NCBI RefSeq assembly: GCF_030272615.1
Contig: NC_081410.1
Coordinates: 116,945,140 to 116,994,139 of the forward strand
DNA: 49,000 nucleotides
Origin: Cryptomeria japonica
Taxonomy: Eukaryota; Streptophyta; Pinopsida; Cupressales; Cupressaceae
Direction of reading: 5' to 3'
The first letter of the stretch is position 1. Each line of letters opens with the position of its first letter. Below, one piece after another: positions 25,287-36,360 of the stretch. The notes below the pieces were generated by a model. That model made no database searches. It saw nothing but the letters and a program-made list of their open reading frames with translations, and was not told the DNA's origin. A program made the translations under genes and the position numbers.

Positions 25287-25646
25287 CTACTCAAGTGTCT
25301 CCATGTCGATCCCGAAAGTTGTCATAATCAAATCAGGTGTTCTAGGCCACACTGATGAAGATGACAATCTAGAACCTAGTAGAGATGTATGTAGAACAAG
25401 ATCCAAAGACTCAAGTATCTCCTCTAAAGACAAAGATGCCTCTTCCAAATGTTGCTCAATAGTGGCCACAGTCATGTAAAATTGTAAGGAATGATCATGT
25501 GGGTAATGAACAAGAGGGTAAGAAGATTCCCCCTCAACATTTGAAGAAGACAAAGTGACTTCATCAAAGAGAAGATGTATGTACTCAATAGTGTCCTCCA
25601 AGTCTGCAAGATAGGATTCACAAAACAAACCCATAATGTATGTCAA
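25287..25646 (-). pseudogene. 119-codon frame in the 3' half, function unknown
   Basis: An open minus-strand frame inside the gag-protease copia element, at the position where integrase or RT would be expected. It is acidic and rich in Leu, Glu and Ser (for example HLEEASLSLEEILESLDL), with no copia enzyme motif. It could be the remains of the variable hinge between integrase and RT, left after deletion of the flanking domains, or unrelated sequence. I do not recognise it. Confidence 0.35.
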
Positions 25647-25849
25647 GTACTCATCCCAATTAGTTGTGTCTGGAAGACAATGAGTGTCCTACTACACTGA
25701 ATCAATAGGAACCATTGATGTAACATCACCAGTATTATCAATAACAACAATCAATGTTGGAGATGAAACACATGTCTCTTGAACCTCAGTTGAAAGAATA
25801 CCAAGATTCACTGACCATATTGAATCTCCTCAAAAGTGTCCACACTAGA

Positions 25850-26003
25850 TGTCTAAGTGTGTACGTCAATTGAAGGAACAATAGAAGGAAAATGTGAGAA
25901 GGTGTATACTCAAGATTGATGATCTACCTCCCCAACTACAACAATATCGCTGCTATGCAAATCTCGAATAATCATAGAATCTGGAGTGAACTCAACACTT
26001 TTT
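25850..26003 (-). pseudogene. Pre-integrase domain fragment
   Basis: In a frame shifted relative to protease, EFTPDSMIIRDLHSSDIV followed by VYTFSHFPS resembles the GAG-pre-integrase segment that normally leads into copia integrase (xSVxIRDLxxG...LYxF). No catalytic integrase core follows, so this marks the edge of the missing part. Confidence 0.6.
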
Positions 26004-26012
26004 CCTTCCCCA

Positions 26013-27185
26013 CTATGTGTGATCTAATAGATGGAAAAGATATTTGCTAACAATGAAGGAACACAAAAGGACATCATTGAATGATCCTTCCTCTATGTCA
26101 ATAGACCCTTTCCCACAAACACGCATGTGTGTATTATTAGCCATCAGAATGTATGGCGATGAATAAGTTTCAAATGAAGAGATCATACTATGTGATGAAG
26201 CCATATGATATGAAGCTTAAGAATCAAGGATCCATGTCCCTAACTAAGAATCTATCATTGCAACAAGTGCTTTCTCCTTTTGTTTCTCTGACTTTGAATT
26301 AGATGAAGATGGTGAATCCTTTGACATAGTTGATGATAGATTGATTTTATTCTTTGCTAAAAGATTCTTCAACTCATCAATTTGTGTCAAATAACATTGA
26401 TGTTCATCATGCTTAGATTTCTTGCAATATGCACAAGTGGGTTTTTCCTTTTTAGATGATTCCCTTTTTGAGGAAGAGGACTCAAATTCTTTCTGGCTTG
26501 TTTTTTTTCTTCTTTTTTTTTTTCTGATCAGGGTACCCGATTCTTTATGTACCTTAGGTTCACTAGCAATCAATGCTTGTGACTTGGAATTTTTTATGAT
26601 GCCAATTTGAATTAGCTTCGCTTCCTCTTGGATTACAATATCTGAAAATGCATCAAAAGTGGGTTGAACATATGCAGTTCCCATAAAAACCCTTTTGGTA
26701 TGAAAGCTAGAAACAAATACAGAATACTTAGGACCAAGCTTGGATAACACATTCAGAATCAATTGTAAATCCTCCTTAGTAATCTTGCAATCGGTTAACT
26801 ATGTTCTTAATTTCTTTATCTTGGAGATATAGTCTTGGATGTTGTTGAAACTTTTTGGATCAAGATTCATCAAATTATTATCAATCTGATAACCCCTAAT
26901 CTTTTCAATTTTACCATACAAATTTTCTAGTGTATCCCAAGCCTCCTTAGGTGTCTTGCATGATTCAAGATGAAATTGTAAATCAAAAGAGACTAGTGAA
27001 CAAATGTAACCAAGAGCTCTCTCACAATTGATCTCCCATGCTTGAAGAGAATTAGCATCATTAGGTGCAAGAATAGATTCTTTGACATAGCCAATGCAAC
27101 CTTTTTTCCCTAGATAATTTTAGACTAATTTTTTCCATGTTTCATAATTATATGGAGTTAGGAGTTCAAATTGAGTTTTCCCCAT
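26013..27185 (-). pseudogene. copia gag-protease, one frame with three main stops
   Basis: Capsid protein and processing protease. Start MGKTQFELLTPYNYETW at 27185, the first Met after the leader and typical of copia gag entry. One frame continues to 26013 with stops at about codons 22 (TAA) and 127 (TAG), one at 26244, and a TAA within the protease active site. Gag shows AWEINCERALGYI and TPKEAWDTLENLYG. The zinc knuckle is intact, CAYCKKSKHDEHQC, an exact CX2CX4HX4C, preceded by a Lys/Ser-rich stretch. Protease shows GTWILDS then a stop where Gly is expected, then ASYHM. So the frame is collinear but dead. Confidence 0.9.
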
Positions 27186-28681
27186 TACACTAGCACACAA
27201 CAAAAGAAAACAACACAAGATCACCCTCCCTTTTCACTCAATCAATGATCCCCCCAGAAAAAATATGATGATGGCACTTTATAATTCAGTGTGTTTACAA
27301 TACTGGAGTTAATTTCCAAAGTTTTACAACATCCCAAAATGGACCAAAATACTGAAAAGTACAATATAATGTCAGAATTACAACCTCAATATAGCACTAA
27401 TAAATAGTACTCAGAAAATATCAACTTTCAAAAAAAGAAGCACCTTGATCCAAGGTCATATGTGAAAATTATGTCCATTTGAAGTTGCAAAAATTGGGAT
27501 TTTCCTTCAAATCTGATGAAAAAATTAATTTTCTGGAAAATCTGGATCACATGAGAAAAATATGATTCCACCACTGCGAAGCCTATGAAATTCTACCCCA
27601 AATCACAAAAAAATTGCAATACAAAACTCCATTGTATGCTCAAGATATGGCAGTTCGAAGTTGAAGTGCAAAAACCAAAACTCCAATGGTGAAGGGGTCA
27701 AAAATTGCAAATAAGAACCTTCGCCAAATTTGGTGAAACTACTTCTCAATCTCTGACAATTTTGGTATACCTCCAAATTTATCTTCTTGTCAAATTTAAA
27801 AAATCACCAGCTAATTTAAATGTAGCAAACTACCAAATATTGGTACAATGACCAAATAGAGAAAGCCTCCAAAAATTTGCCAAATATGAAAAACCAGCTA
27901 AGTTTATCAACATCTCTAAAAAATCCACCAAATGTAGAAGACTTCACAAAAGTTGAGAATAGAAGTATGGCCACAGAGGGTCATAGTACAAGAGATTAGG
28001 AGGCCCACGACCATGCAGATGGGGTAACTTATATAAGAAATATTTGCACCTCATAAAATATGTGAGCTTCAATGCAACACAGAGATTGAGGTGGTAGGAG
28101 GTGCACAAAGGCCACACACAATGGGAGGGTCACATAGGCTGGATGGGGGTGCAAAGTTGCACCCCACCCATTTGCCTCACGGGCTATGCTACTAAGTCTA
28201 TGGGTTGTGTGTGGCAGGTACCACATAAGTACCCTGCTAGTACGAGGTCAACAAGGGCCTGTGTACCCTATTGATACCCTCAATTTATGTGATTTATATA
28301 TATATATATTTTTAAAAAAAACTTTTTAATATTTTTAGTTTTTCAAAAAGACCTTCACAATATAAAAATAAACCTTTATAATAAAAGGTTCCCCTTTTTA
28401 TAATAATTAAAAAACCTGCAACATAATAATATATATTTTAAAAATATAGGAAAAATATTTGTTTTTATTTTTTTTCAACAAAATTCATATTTGTACCATA
28501 TTGGGCAAGTGAATATAGCCTCAAAATTGACCTTCTTTGGGAGGGAGAGTATTTTATATCAAAATTCATTTGTTTAGCCTTTTGGACTCGATCGTGATGT
28601 CCTTTTTGACTGAAGATGCACCCAACAAAAGATCAATGTTGAATTTCTCCCAAATTTGAGAAGGGGCTTGCAGATCTGCAA
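27186..28681 (-). other. 1.5-kb leader between PBS and gag
   Basis: Non-coding on the minus strand. It contains a near-perfect palindrome (GGGGTGCAA, two bases, TTGCACCCC; 28146-28165) in a GC-richer block at about 28080-28270, and an AT-rich segment at 28290-28470. The unusual composition change near 28290 suggests that part of the leader may be a secondary insertion. Confidence 0.6.
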
Positions 28682-28693
28682 GCTCTGATACCA
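28682..28693 (-). promoter_or_regulatory. Primer-binding site, initiator Met tRNA type
   Basis: Minus-strand TGGTATCAGAGC directly adjoining the 5' LTR end at 28694, same type as in the larger copia element. Confidence 0.93.
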
Positions 28694-29234
28694 TGTCAAA
28701 GTCACTGATGGACTCAATCTCCCAGGATCACCTGCAAAACCAAGATCAACCTTCTACATAAGAGCAATAGAGAGGTTGAAATGCTGAAATATGGTACAAT
28801 AACAAAATGATGATATTATCACACTCAAAATGATCAGCACTCCCTTGTACTGACTGGGCTGATATGAACTCATATGAGTTAGCTCTGGATTAGCTCATAA
28901 GGGAGAGGTGAGTGTTGATTGTATAGAAAAATGTGGGCACATAATTCCAAGAGGAATAATAACTCCCAAATAACCAAATTAGGTGGGAGTTGTGCCTACT
29001 TGGAAAATGCCAAACATGTGTCAAACCAACTCAGGTAGGGACAAACAAATGGTTATAAGGAGATGGCAAATGAGTCCAAAATATGGTGTACTATCCAACC
29101 ACCCAAATGTGGGTGTGAATGACACATGTGAATGTAGGAATATGTCATGTGTCCTCACATAAATCATGTCCCTATTAACCTAAGTATTATTAATAATGTG
29201 TAGGAAAAATAAATATAAAAAACCTACACTAACA
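28694..29234 (-). repeat. 5' LTR of the gag-protease copia element
   Basis: 541 bp. Plus-strand reading starts TGTCAAAGTCACTGATGG and ends CCTACACTAACA. It lacks about a dozen bases present in the 3' LTR. LTR divergence by eye is clearly lower than for the larger copia element, so this insertion is probably younger. Confidence 0.93.
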
Positions 29235-29263
29235 TATGTGTGTATGTATATGTATGTACATAT

Positions 29264-29300
<37 letters not shown>

Positions 29301-29569
29301 CATGCATACACATACATATACATACATACATACATACATACATACATACATACATACATGTATGTATGTATGTATGTATGTATGTATGTATGTATGTATG
29401 TATATGTGTGTGTATGTATATATGTATATGTATATATATTTATGTATGTACATAAATGTGTGTACATGTATATATGTACATGTATATATATGTGTATGTG
29501 TGTACATGTATATATGTATATATGTACATGTATATATATGTGTATGTATGTACATACATACATACATAC
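29235..29569. repeat. Compound CATA/TATG microsatellite, middle part, with 82-bp palindrome
   Basis: (CATATA)n, then (CATA)10, then (TATG)10, then TATG/TGTA variants. 29318-29399 is a perfect palindrome centred at 29358/29359. Continuation of the array interrupted at 24310; interrupted again at 29570 by solo LTR C. Confidence 0.95.
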
Positions 29570-30090
29570 TGTAGCATCGTAAATTGTACGCACTTGCTAG
29601 GGTGGTACAATTTCACACCTAGTTTAGCACCCGCCTTGGCACATTTTGCATTTTGCATTGCATTTCCCCTTTAGCACTTAATTAATTAAATTAATTAGGT
29701 CTAAGGTCCTATTTCATCATCTTCCATATCATAAAGTTGGGCCCTTTTCATTAAAGTGTGCCCTTTTCATTTTATTCTTCTAATACATCATTTAATCAAA
29801 AACCCTAATTAGGTCCTATTTTGAACTTGGGGGCTTGATTTCGGGGGTCAAAACATCTCAAAATCACCTGTAACTTCGGGATTCGCTCTAAAATCATCAT
29901 ATCCGATGGCCTTGAAAATTTGGTGAAAAGTTGTCGGGACCATGGCGCCCGGCGTGCACACGGTCCTGGACATTTTTCTCAAAATTTTAGGAGCGCGATC
30001 CAATCATAAAATAAAGCTTAACCCCAAGAAATTGGTGGGAGATTCAATCTCTAGGTCGGCCAAAAGTTGAAATTAAGACCTAGGGTTTCA

Positions 30091-30100
30091 TATATAAGAG
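30091..30100 (+). promoter_or_regulatory. TATA box of solo LTR C
   Basis: 'CATATATAAGAGCTCTC' on the plus strand, about 520 bp into the LTR, the probable U3/R boundary. Confidence 0.6.
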
Positions 30101-30713
30101 CTCTCTTTCTTCATTTGAAAGGATCCGGAATTTTGGGTTTCAGGGGCCTTCTACGCGGCGAAAGAGCAAATCTTTGAAGACTTCAACAACATTCAACATC
30201 CATCCATCAAGCATTCATCAATTTCATTCATCCATTTAGGGCTTTGAAGACATTGAAGAGCAATAGGGGATCACCGACTGAAGATTGGCTTGTACCCCTC
30301 CCTTGGGGTTGGATATGATTTCATGTTGTTTTCATGTCTTTGCATAAGCCTCATTATATCATTTGTATTCATGCTTTAGATCACTTTGCATCTTGATGTA
30401 GAGCATTTACTTTGTCAATTACAAGCAATTAGGGTTTACTTTCTAGGTTGCTCTAACTTGCTTACTTTCATTTTAGGATCTTGCACACACACAAGGTCTG
30501 CACACACACAACTTTTACTATACAACTTGGCTATTCGTGGAGGTGGAAATCACCAAAGCGGGGGTTTGACTAAGGCAAAACCCTATATAGCCACCTACAA
30601 CCCTTTTCAGATATAAGTGCAGATTTCCGAATTCGAAGGACACCGCAAGTTGCAGATCCGACGGAAGCAGACTGAGACGGGACAACACACCAAATTTTCA
30701 GAGCAGAAACCTA

Positions 30714-30808
30714 GGATAGGGGCGTGGGGCGCCCTGGTCCTGACAGGACAGGGGCGTTGGGTGCCCTAGTCCCTGGGACAGGGGCGCTGGGTGCCCTGGT
30801 CCCTCAGA
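30714..30808. repeat. GC-rich minisatellite, about 31-bp unit, 3 copies
   Basis: Units begin at 30714, 30746 and 30776 with GGA(T/C)AGGGGCG, followed by TGGG(C/T)GCCCT and GTCC. Each unit contains self-complementary GGGCGCCC-like or GGGTGCCC-like words. Confidence 0.9.
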
Positions 30809-31233
30809 CAACAGCAATTTTCAGTACTTTTCAACAGCTTTCAGGTTGCCAAAAGGAGCAGTTTCAGGTGCAGAATCAGGTCAGTGGCGCATGCGCCCCC
30901 ATCCCAAACATTTCCACTCAGATTTTAACCCCAGATACACATCTGCATTCTCCTCTTATCCTTGTGTTTACAGCTTTTCATCACTTAATCTCAATCTTGC
31001 AATCTTGTTACTAGTTCATACTTGCACTCTAGGGCCAGTAGTTGAACTTGTATCATTTTATCTATCATTTGCAACAAAGGAATAGAAATCCTAATAGGTA
31101 GCCCGTGGCTCTCTCTTCCACAAAAAGAAGTAGCCAATTGTGTGATACCTCTAGGCTCTTTCATATTCCACAAGTGTGTGATTGAAAGTGAGATTAGGGC
31201 ATGTTTGCTTAGTGTCACTTTTTCCCCTACACA

Positions 31234-31483
31234 CATACATACTATATATACATACATACATATACATACATACATACATACATACATACATACATACATA
31301 CTATATATACATACATACATACACATGCATACATAAATACATACATGCTATATATACATACATACATATACATAGATACATACATATACATACATACATA
31401 CATACATATATATATATATATACATACATACATGCATACATACATACATACGTACGTACGTACATACGTACTTACATACATTA
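31234..31483. repeat. Compound CATA microsatellite, right part
   Basis: (CATA)n with TATATATA and ACGTACGTACGT variants near 31450. It is the third segment of the array split at 24310 and 29570, and it merges into the LTR start of the minus-strand gypsy element. Confidence 0.93.
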
Positions 31484-31645
31484 GAGCCATCATCAACACA
31501 TATAAAGGTTCTCTAATAAAGTCTTAATGCAAATGCAAACCATACTATGACTAAAATTCATGAAAATTAATTATAAAATTTAACCAAAGTCTAAATTGTA
31601 AGTCATAAAAATACTAATAAAAATAGACATTCTAGGCCCCTGTCA
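31484..31645 (-). repeat. Start of the 3' LTR of the minus-strand gypsy element
   Basis: Shares both ends of about 160 bp with the remnant at 36360-36476 ('ATCAACACATATAAAG', 'AATAAAGTCTT', 'AAAATAGACATTCTAG'), with an internal deletion in the latter. It begins next to a polypurine tract, as expected for a 3' LTR. Confidence 0.75.
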
Positions 31646-31658
31646 TTTTCCCCAACTT
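31646..31658 (-). promoter_or_regulatory. 3' polypurine tract of the minus-strand gypsy element
   Basis: Minus-strand AAGTTGGGGAAAA abuts LTR start TGACAGGGG. Confidence 0.75.
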
Positions 31659-31689
31659 ATACTTCTACGTGTCCCAAAGCAGGTCCCCT

Positions 31690-34500
31690 CAACCTATTTT
31701 GAAGTAGAGCCATTTCTATGAAATCTAAAGGAACGGTTATGCATGTAATCTTAGCTGAAGGATTCAAATAGAATTCATTATATTATGCAATCTCCTTCTA
31801 CCTGGGATCCTTGGTGCATTCATCATACTATTCTATCCATTTGCAGTCCAATATTGATCATAACATAAGTGGAGGCTGAAATTAAAGAGGTGGCCACTTT
31901 ATGTTTTGTTCCCTAGCCAAATCTATATACCTTCTAGCTCTGCATGTACCTACATGAAAATTATAGAGGGAATGGAATCCTTTCTTCTATAAATCATGTA
32001 TGAGTTCTTTCCATCTATTAACAACAAATCCCAATATGTCTTTGCCTTGATCATGAAGCATCTTTTCATATGTTGAATATAATTCTGCCCTGGATGCTAA
32101 TATACTCTAAATAATATCAATTTTATCAATGAGTGACACCCACTCTTTATTATGGATTCACATCATCCAACTTAGTTGTAAGGGCTAGGAAAGCTATCTA
32201 TTTTGTCTCTCTATATGTTATCATTTGTTTACCTCTGATTTCTTCATTTCTAAAATAAGAACAAAACGCTCCTATTTGTACATCTGCAACATATAAGAGA
32301 GTATTCCATCTAGTGTTGTAGGGGGCAGCAAGCCTATGCATGTAAAACTCACACAATATTTTTTGTATTTTTGGAGTACAAGTATAGAAGATACGAAAGA
32401 ATTCCTTAGGAGTGATAATTGAAGAAATAAAGTCCAAATAAAGTTGCATAAACTAAATGTTGAGTAACTCCTCCCTTAAAAATAGTGTGTAAACTTTAGC
32501 TTGTGGTTAGCAATTAACTATCTATAGGACCATGGAAGCTATAGTATCCATCTTATTTCTTAGTTTTGCAATTGTTTCCTCAAACTCTTGCAACTTTTAT
32601 TGTATCTAGTCTTTTTCCTTCTTAACTTTTCTTCCCGTAACTACAATTGTTTCACCTGCTTCTACAAATTAAGTTTGATCAAAGGCCAACAGATTCATGA
32701 GGAAACTTATGGAACTTGAGTTTGTACTATTATTTCTATCAATGGCCTTTCCATGGAGGGAGTCTCTTATTTCAGGATAGTTTCTATGACCTCCTTAGTT
32801 TCTTTAGCAGTCATTTCTGCTAACCTATCTAAATTTATGTGTTCTCCAAGTACTAGCTTACTTATTTCAAATTGGATAGGTTCCTCATCATGTATTTCAA
32901 TCTCCTTTTTTTCATTTGTTTTCTTTGCAATTTCCTCTACTTGGTTACCTTTGCCTTGTTCTCCTATTTCCTCATCAACATACCCTTCTAAGGTTTGTGA
33001 CATCTCTACTGAAGCTACATCATCCTTTGTCATGGGAAAAATATAGACCTATTTTCTACTAGTTCTAGGTTAGACTTAGAAGATACTTCCTTTTCTTTTG
33101 TATGAGATTGTCTTTGCCTAAACAAATATTCCCTTTAACTACTTGTTTCAGAGTCTACATTCATAATTGTACTTGATTTTTCTTTCCCTTTAGCAATGCT
33201 TAGTTTCCCTTTTAATCTATGAGATTTCCTCTATTTTCCTTCCTCCTTAGTTGCTTTGCCCTTTTTCTTATCAATTTTTTAATTTTTTGCTAATATTTTC
33301 TTCGTCAATTGGGAAATAGAGAATTCTTTTAAGACAGTAGTAGTTGCAAGGATTTTCTTGGACTGCATACTAAGGTTTTGATTTTTCTTTAGTTGTGCAA
33401 TAGATGGGGTGGTCTTTGTCTTTCTTTTCTTCTTAGCAACAAATGTATCTTTCATATTTTCTTTTTCAGGTACAGGGCTTTCATTCACCCTTAATCCTTT
33501 GTTCTTCGGAGATTTTGAACTATCATCACTTCCTTTATGTTTCATAGGAGAAGTTTTCTATATTCCCTTAGCGGTGGAAACCACGGGGATTTTATCCCTG
33601 GGATTTGTCTCTTTTTCTTTTATGGAAGCCTCTATTTTACTTTTCCCTTTCTTCTCTTTAATTTTTCTATTAGTAAGTTCAGCCTTGGGTTTTGTAGTAA
33701 GTTTTTAAGCAAATTTATGGTTATGTCTCTTAGCTATAGGAGGAGTTGACTGAATCTCCTTTGTCTCTTCCTTGAATAACCATGATTTAGCGGTTTCTGA
33801 AATAGATACATCTTTTTCATGAGAAGAACTTGTTTCCCTTGATTTGATTATTTCCTAGGGTTTACTACTTTCTCCCTTTTATAATCCCTTGAATTTGATT
33901 TTTCTACAACCCAGCCCAAGATTCACATGTTTAATCTTTTGACTTTAAGAAATTCCTCCCAGCTCATATTAGGAAAGTAGATAGCTAAACTTCTATTTAC
34001 TATAAGAATAATTAGACAATGGGGTAATAAAGAGGTGCCCTTAGCTTTTTGGATTTCTACAACCATGTGGGTAAGAAAGTGAGTAAGGTAATTTGGTACA
34101 TTAACTAGCCTTCCATGATGCAAATAACTGAGAAGCTTAAAATGGTGTGAGTACAAAAAAGATATTTGACCCTCACAAGATAGATACCTAGTTAGTATTT
34201 TTGTTGTCTCGGCCCACTTTTTAGGTAAAGAAACCCTTTGATTTCCTTGTTTTGATGTATCCAAAGGTGGGTCCCTAAGTCTTTTAAACTCAACTCAATT
34301 GGAAACTGCATCATGAGTGTCTAAATAGTCTTTTGCATCTATAGAAATCCTAGTCACTTTGGCAATGGCTATAATGCTTGTATCCACTCTTAAACCTTTA
34401 ACAATTGTTACATTATCTTGTAGAGTATAGGCAAATTCTAGTGCCACCTAGCTTGTCAAAATAGTTTAACCATCCTAAGTTATCAAGAATTGTATGAATT
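31690..34500 (-). pseudogene. Large accessory ORF of gypsy element, downstream of integrase
   Basis: A protein of unknown function, about 900 codons, broken by stops and frameshifts. From the N-terminus: DNVTIVKGLRVD (34418-34381); DYLDTHDAVS; PPLDTSKQG; the best conserved block YSHHFKLLSYLHHGRLVNV (about 34153-34097); a long Lys/Ser/Glu-rich linker (about 33900-32770); a coiled-coil-like stretch leading into TLFLREELL (about 32600-32470); ITPKEFFRIFY, CEFYMHR and EEIRGKQ (32449-32198); and a further segment with WVSLIDKID, SRAELYSTYEKMLHD and GFVVNRWKELIHDL (about 32150-31990). The same layout occurs in the plus-strand gypsy element at 44160-46320. No transmembrane envelope-like segment is evident. 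Confidence 0.75.
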
Positions 34501-35514
34501 GAGGGTTTTTTTTATAGGTTCTACTCCCACTCCCTTCTTCAACACATAAATTGCTCAACTTTCCACAACAAATCACTCTACTTCATGCAAATGCTTAACT
34601 CCCTTTTTTTGTCTCTACAGTTTTTGTATTCCTTACCTAAATTTTTACTAATTTCCCAAATTTGAAAATACTAAGCAAAGGAAACAAATATTCATAAAGA
34701 AAAATTGACAAGATAGGTTCAAGAAAGAAATTTTTTCATTAATGTGAGGTGAGGGAATTATCGATACATTTAGATATGAATATCTTACATCAATTTTTTG
34801 AAAAAAACCAACCATGCAAGAAAATCATTATTTAAATAGGATGATATGACTATCCTCCCCCCAACTTAAGGTTTACAAAGTGTCCACACATGCAAGACAG
34901 AGGAAGTGAGATGATAAATGCAGAAAGAACACAAAGAATTATGTCATGATAAATCATAATATAATACATGAAATGTATGCAGTAAATGTGGTGTGACAAA
35001 AATGTAAATATTGCTAAATTAATTGATGATGTATATGCAATGAAAATTATAAATTGCTTGTGATGAGTTGTGTTAAGTTATCATGAATTTTGCAATTTGC
35101 ATGCATAATCTCCTGAGAGTTGTGTTGTAATTATGAGTTGGTGGTGAAGAAAATTTTGAACAATTCGATGAAGTGTTGTTGATAACATTAAATTGAATAT
35201 GCCACATGTATGAGTGGAATTGGAAATGATGGTGTTTTCATGGCAGATTCAATAAATTGCAACACATGGATAATCATGATCAAGATAGGTTTCGAGTCAA
35301 AGGCTGCAAGAAATAGGGCCCTATACTATTTTATTGAAACTGTGATCTATTGGAGAATGATGTGTGATTCTTTTACTATAGTGATGGAGTGTTCTCAAAT
35401 AAATGAAACTTTCTTAATTTTTGCTTCAATTTATTTTCTAAAACATCATTGGGTCTTGATTGTGGAATATCAAGAACAAATGACTTTGTGGAAAATACAT
35501 GCTACTAGATAAAC
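34501..35514 (-). other. Untranslated spacer between integrase and accessory ORF
   Basis: No coding signal on the minus strand. It contains the internal polypurine tract. A plus-strand frame at 35210-35512 is antisense to the element and is considered chance. Confidence 0.55.
34851..34870 (-). promoter_or_regulatory. Internal polypurine tract, gypsy (-)
   Basis: Minus-strand CTTAAGTTGGGGGGAGGA, preceded by GGACACTTTGTAAAC. The plus-strand gypsy element has GGACACTTACAAAACTGTAAG followed by TTGGGGGTGA at the equivalent place, about the same distance after integrase. Confidence 0.7.
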
Positions 35515-36360
35515 TTCTCCTTACTATTAGGCTTGTGGTATAGTTTGAGCTTGTGACCATTGACCAAAAGTGAAAATTTCACTGGGTCAATGGTTTGCAA
35601 TTTTACAGCTTCATTTGGGTATGCCTCTGCAACTTCATAAGGAACCAACTATCTAGTCTACAATTTGCTCGGATGATCCTTATAACTAGAATCAAATAAT
35701 GCCCAATCGCCTTGTTTAAATTGATTTGTTTTTATGTTTTTATCATGTCATTCGATTCATTGAGTTTAAATTATCTCCATCCATTGCAATGCCTCCCTTC
35801 TGAATTCATCAACTATATTGAGTTGTTTAATTCTCTTTGTTTGTGCCTTTGTTAAATATATGCCAAGAAGGATTGTTGTTTTTAATGTCTTATGCTCAAA
35901 TTCAATGGGCATAGTTGCTTTTGTTCCATACACAAATTCAAATGGTGTGAATCCTATAGCATTTTTTCATGTAGTCCTATAAGCCCATATTGCCTCTTGT
36001 AATATAGAAGCCTAATCATTTTTATGAATAGCAACTATTTTTGTGAGGATTGCCTCTAGCTCCCTATTTGAGACCTCTACCTGTCCATTGGTCTTTGGTT
36101 GGTATGGAGTACTTTAATGATGCCTTAGTTTGTATTCATTCATTAATGCTACAATTAGGGTAGATCTGAATTGTGGACCTTGATCAGTAACAAACTCTCT
36201 TGGAACACCATATCTTGTGAAAATCTCTTCAGATAGAAACTCGACAACCTTGTTATCCTTTGCATGCTTCATTGCTCATACTTTGACCCATTTTGTTAGG
36301 TAATTTGTACATACCAAAATATATTATTTACTATTATATGCTTGTAAGGATAGTTAGCAT
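35515..36360 (-). pseudogene. gypsy integrase, C-terminal two thirds
   Basis: Integrase of the minus-strand gypsy element. Readable in order: YILVCTNYLTKW; HAKDNKVVEFLSEEIFTRYG; VPREFVTDQGPQF, with the second catalytic Asp kept; STPYQPKTNGQVEVSNRELE, with the catalytic Glu kept; AIWAYRTT; IGFTPFEFVYG; then FKQGDWALFDS and KFSLLVNGHKLKLYH of the C-terminal domain. Stops are few and the frame is nearly continuous. The N-terminal zinc domain and first catalytic Asp are missing because the element jumps from here into LTR sequence near 36360. Confidence 0.9.

Larger units (their letters stand above)
24310..29234 (-). mobile_element. Non-autonomous copia element, gag-protease only
   Basis: 4.9 kb bounded by two LTRs (24310-24861 and 28694-29234) in the same orientation, with PBS and polypurine tract in place. 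On the minus strand the order is 5' LTR, PBS, a 1.5-kb leader, gag plus protease in one frame, a pre-integrase fragment, then about 1.1 kb without recognisable enzyme, PPT and 3' LTR. No integrase core, RT or RNase H is found, so it could move only with enzymes supplied by another element. The flanking bases (TGTGT and TATGT) are a near-TSD in microsatellite DNA. Confidence 0.88.
29570..31233 (+). mobile_element. Solo LTR C (gypsy-type), TSD CATAC
   Basis: Starts TGTAGCATCG and ends CCCCTACACA. The 5 bases on each side (29565-29569 and 31234-31238) are CATAC, but the flanks are CATA repeats, so the TSD is only weak support. The interior is non-repetitive, with a TATA box at about 30091 (TATATAAGAG) and GC-richer patches. 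No PBS, PPT or coding region adjoins it. A 96-codon frame at 30724-31014 overlaps the internal minisatellite and is not supported. Length about 1.66 kb. Confidence 0.75.

Noticed and set aside
24036-31483. Regularly spaced repeats that might suggest a CRISPR-like array
   Set aside because: These are simple-sequence microsatellites without unique spacers, in a plant nuclear context.
31690-34500. Accessory ORF as a retroviral-type envelope gene
   Set aside because: Position fits, but no signal peptide, transmembrane segment or furin-like site is visible; charged linker and coiled coil point elsewhere.
35210-35512. 100-codon plus-strand frame
   Set aside because: Antisense to the gypsy element and next to its integrase end; no motif.
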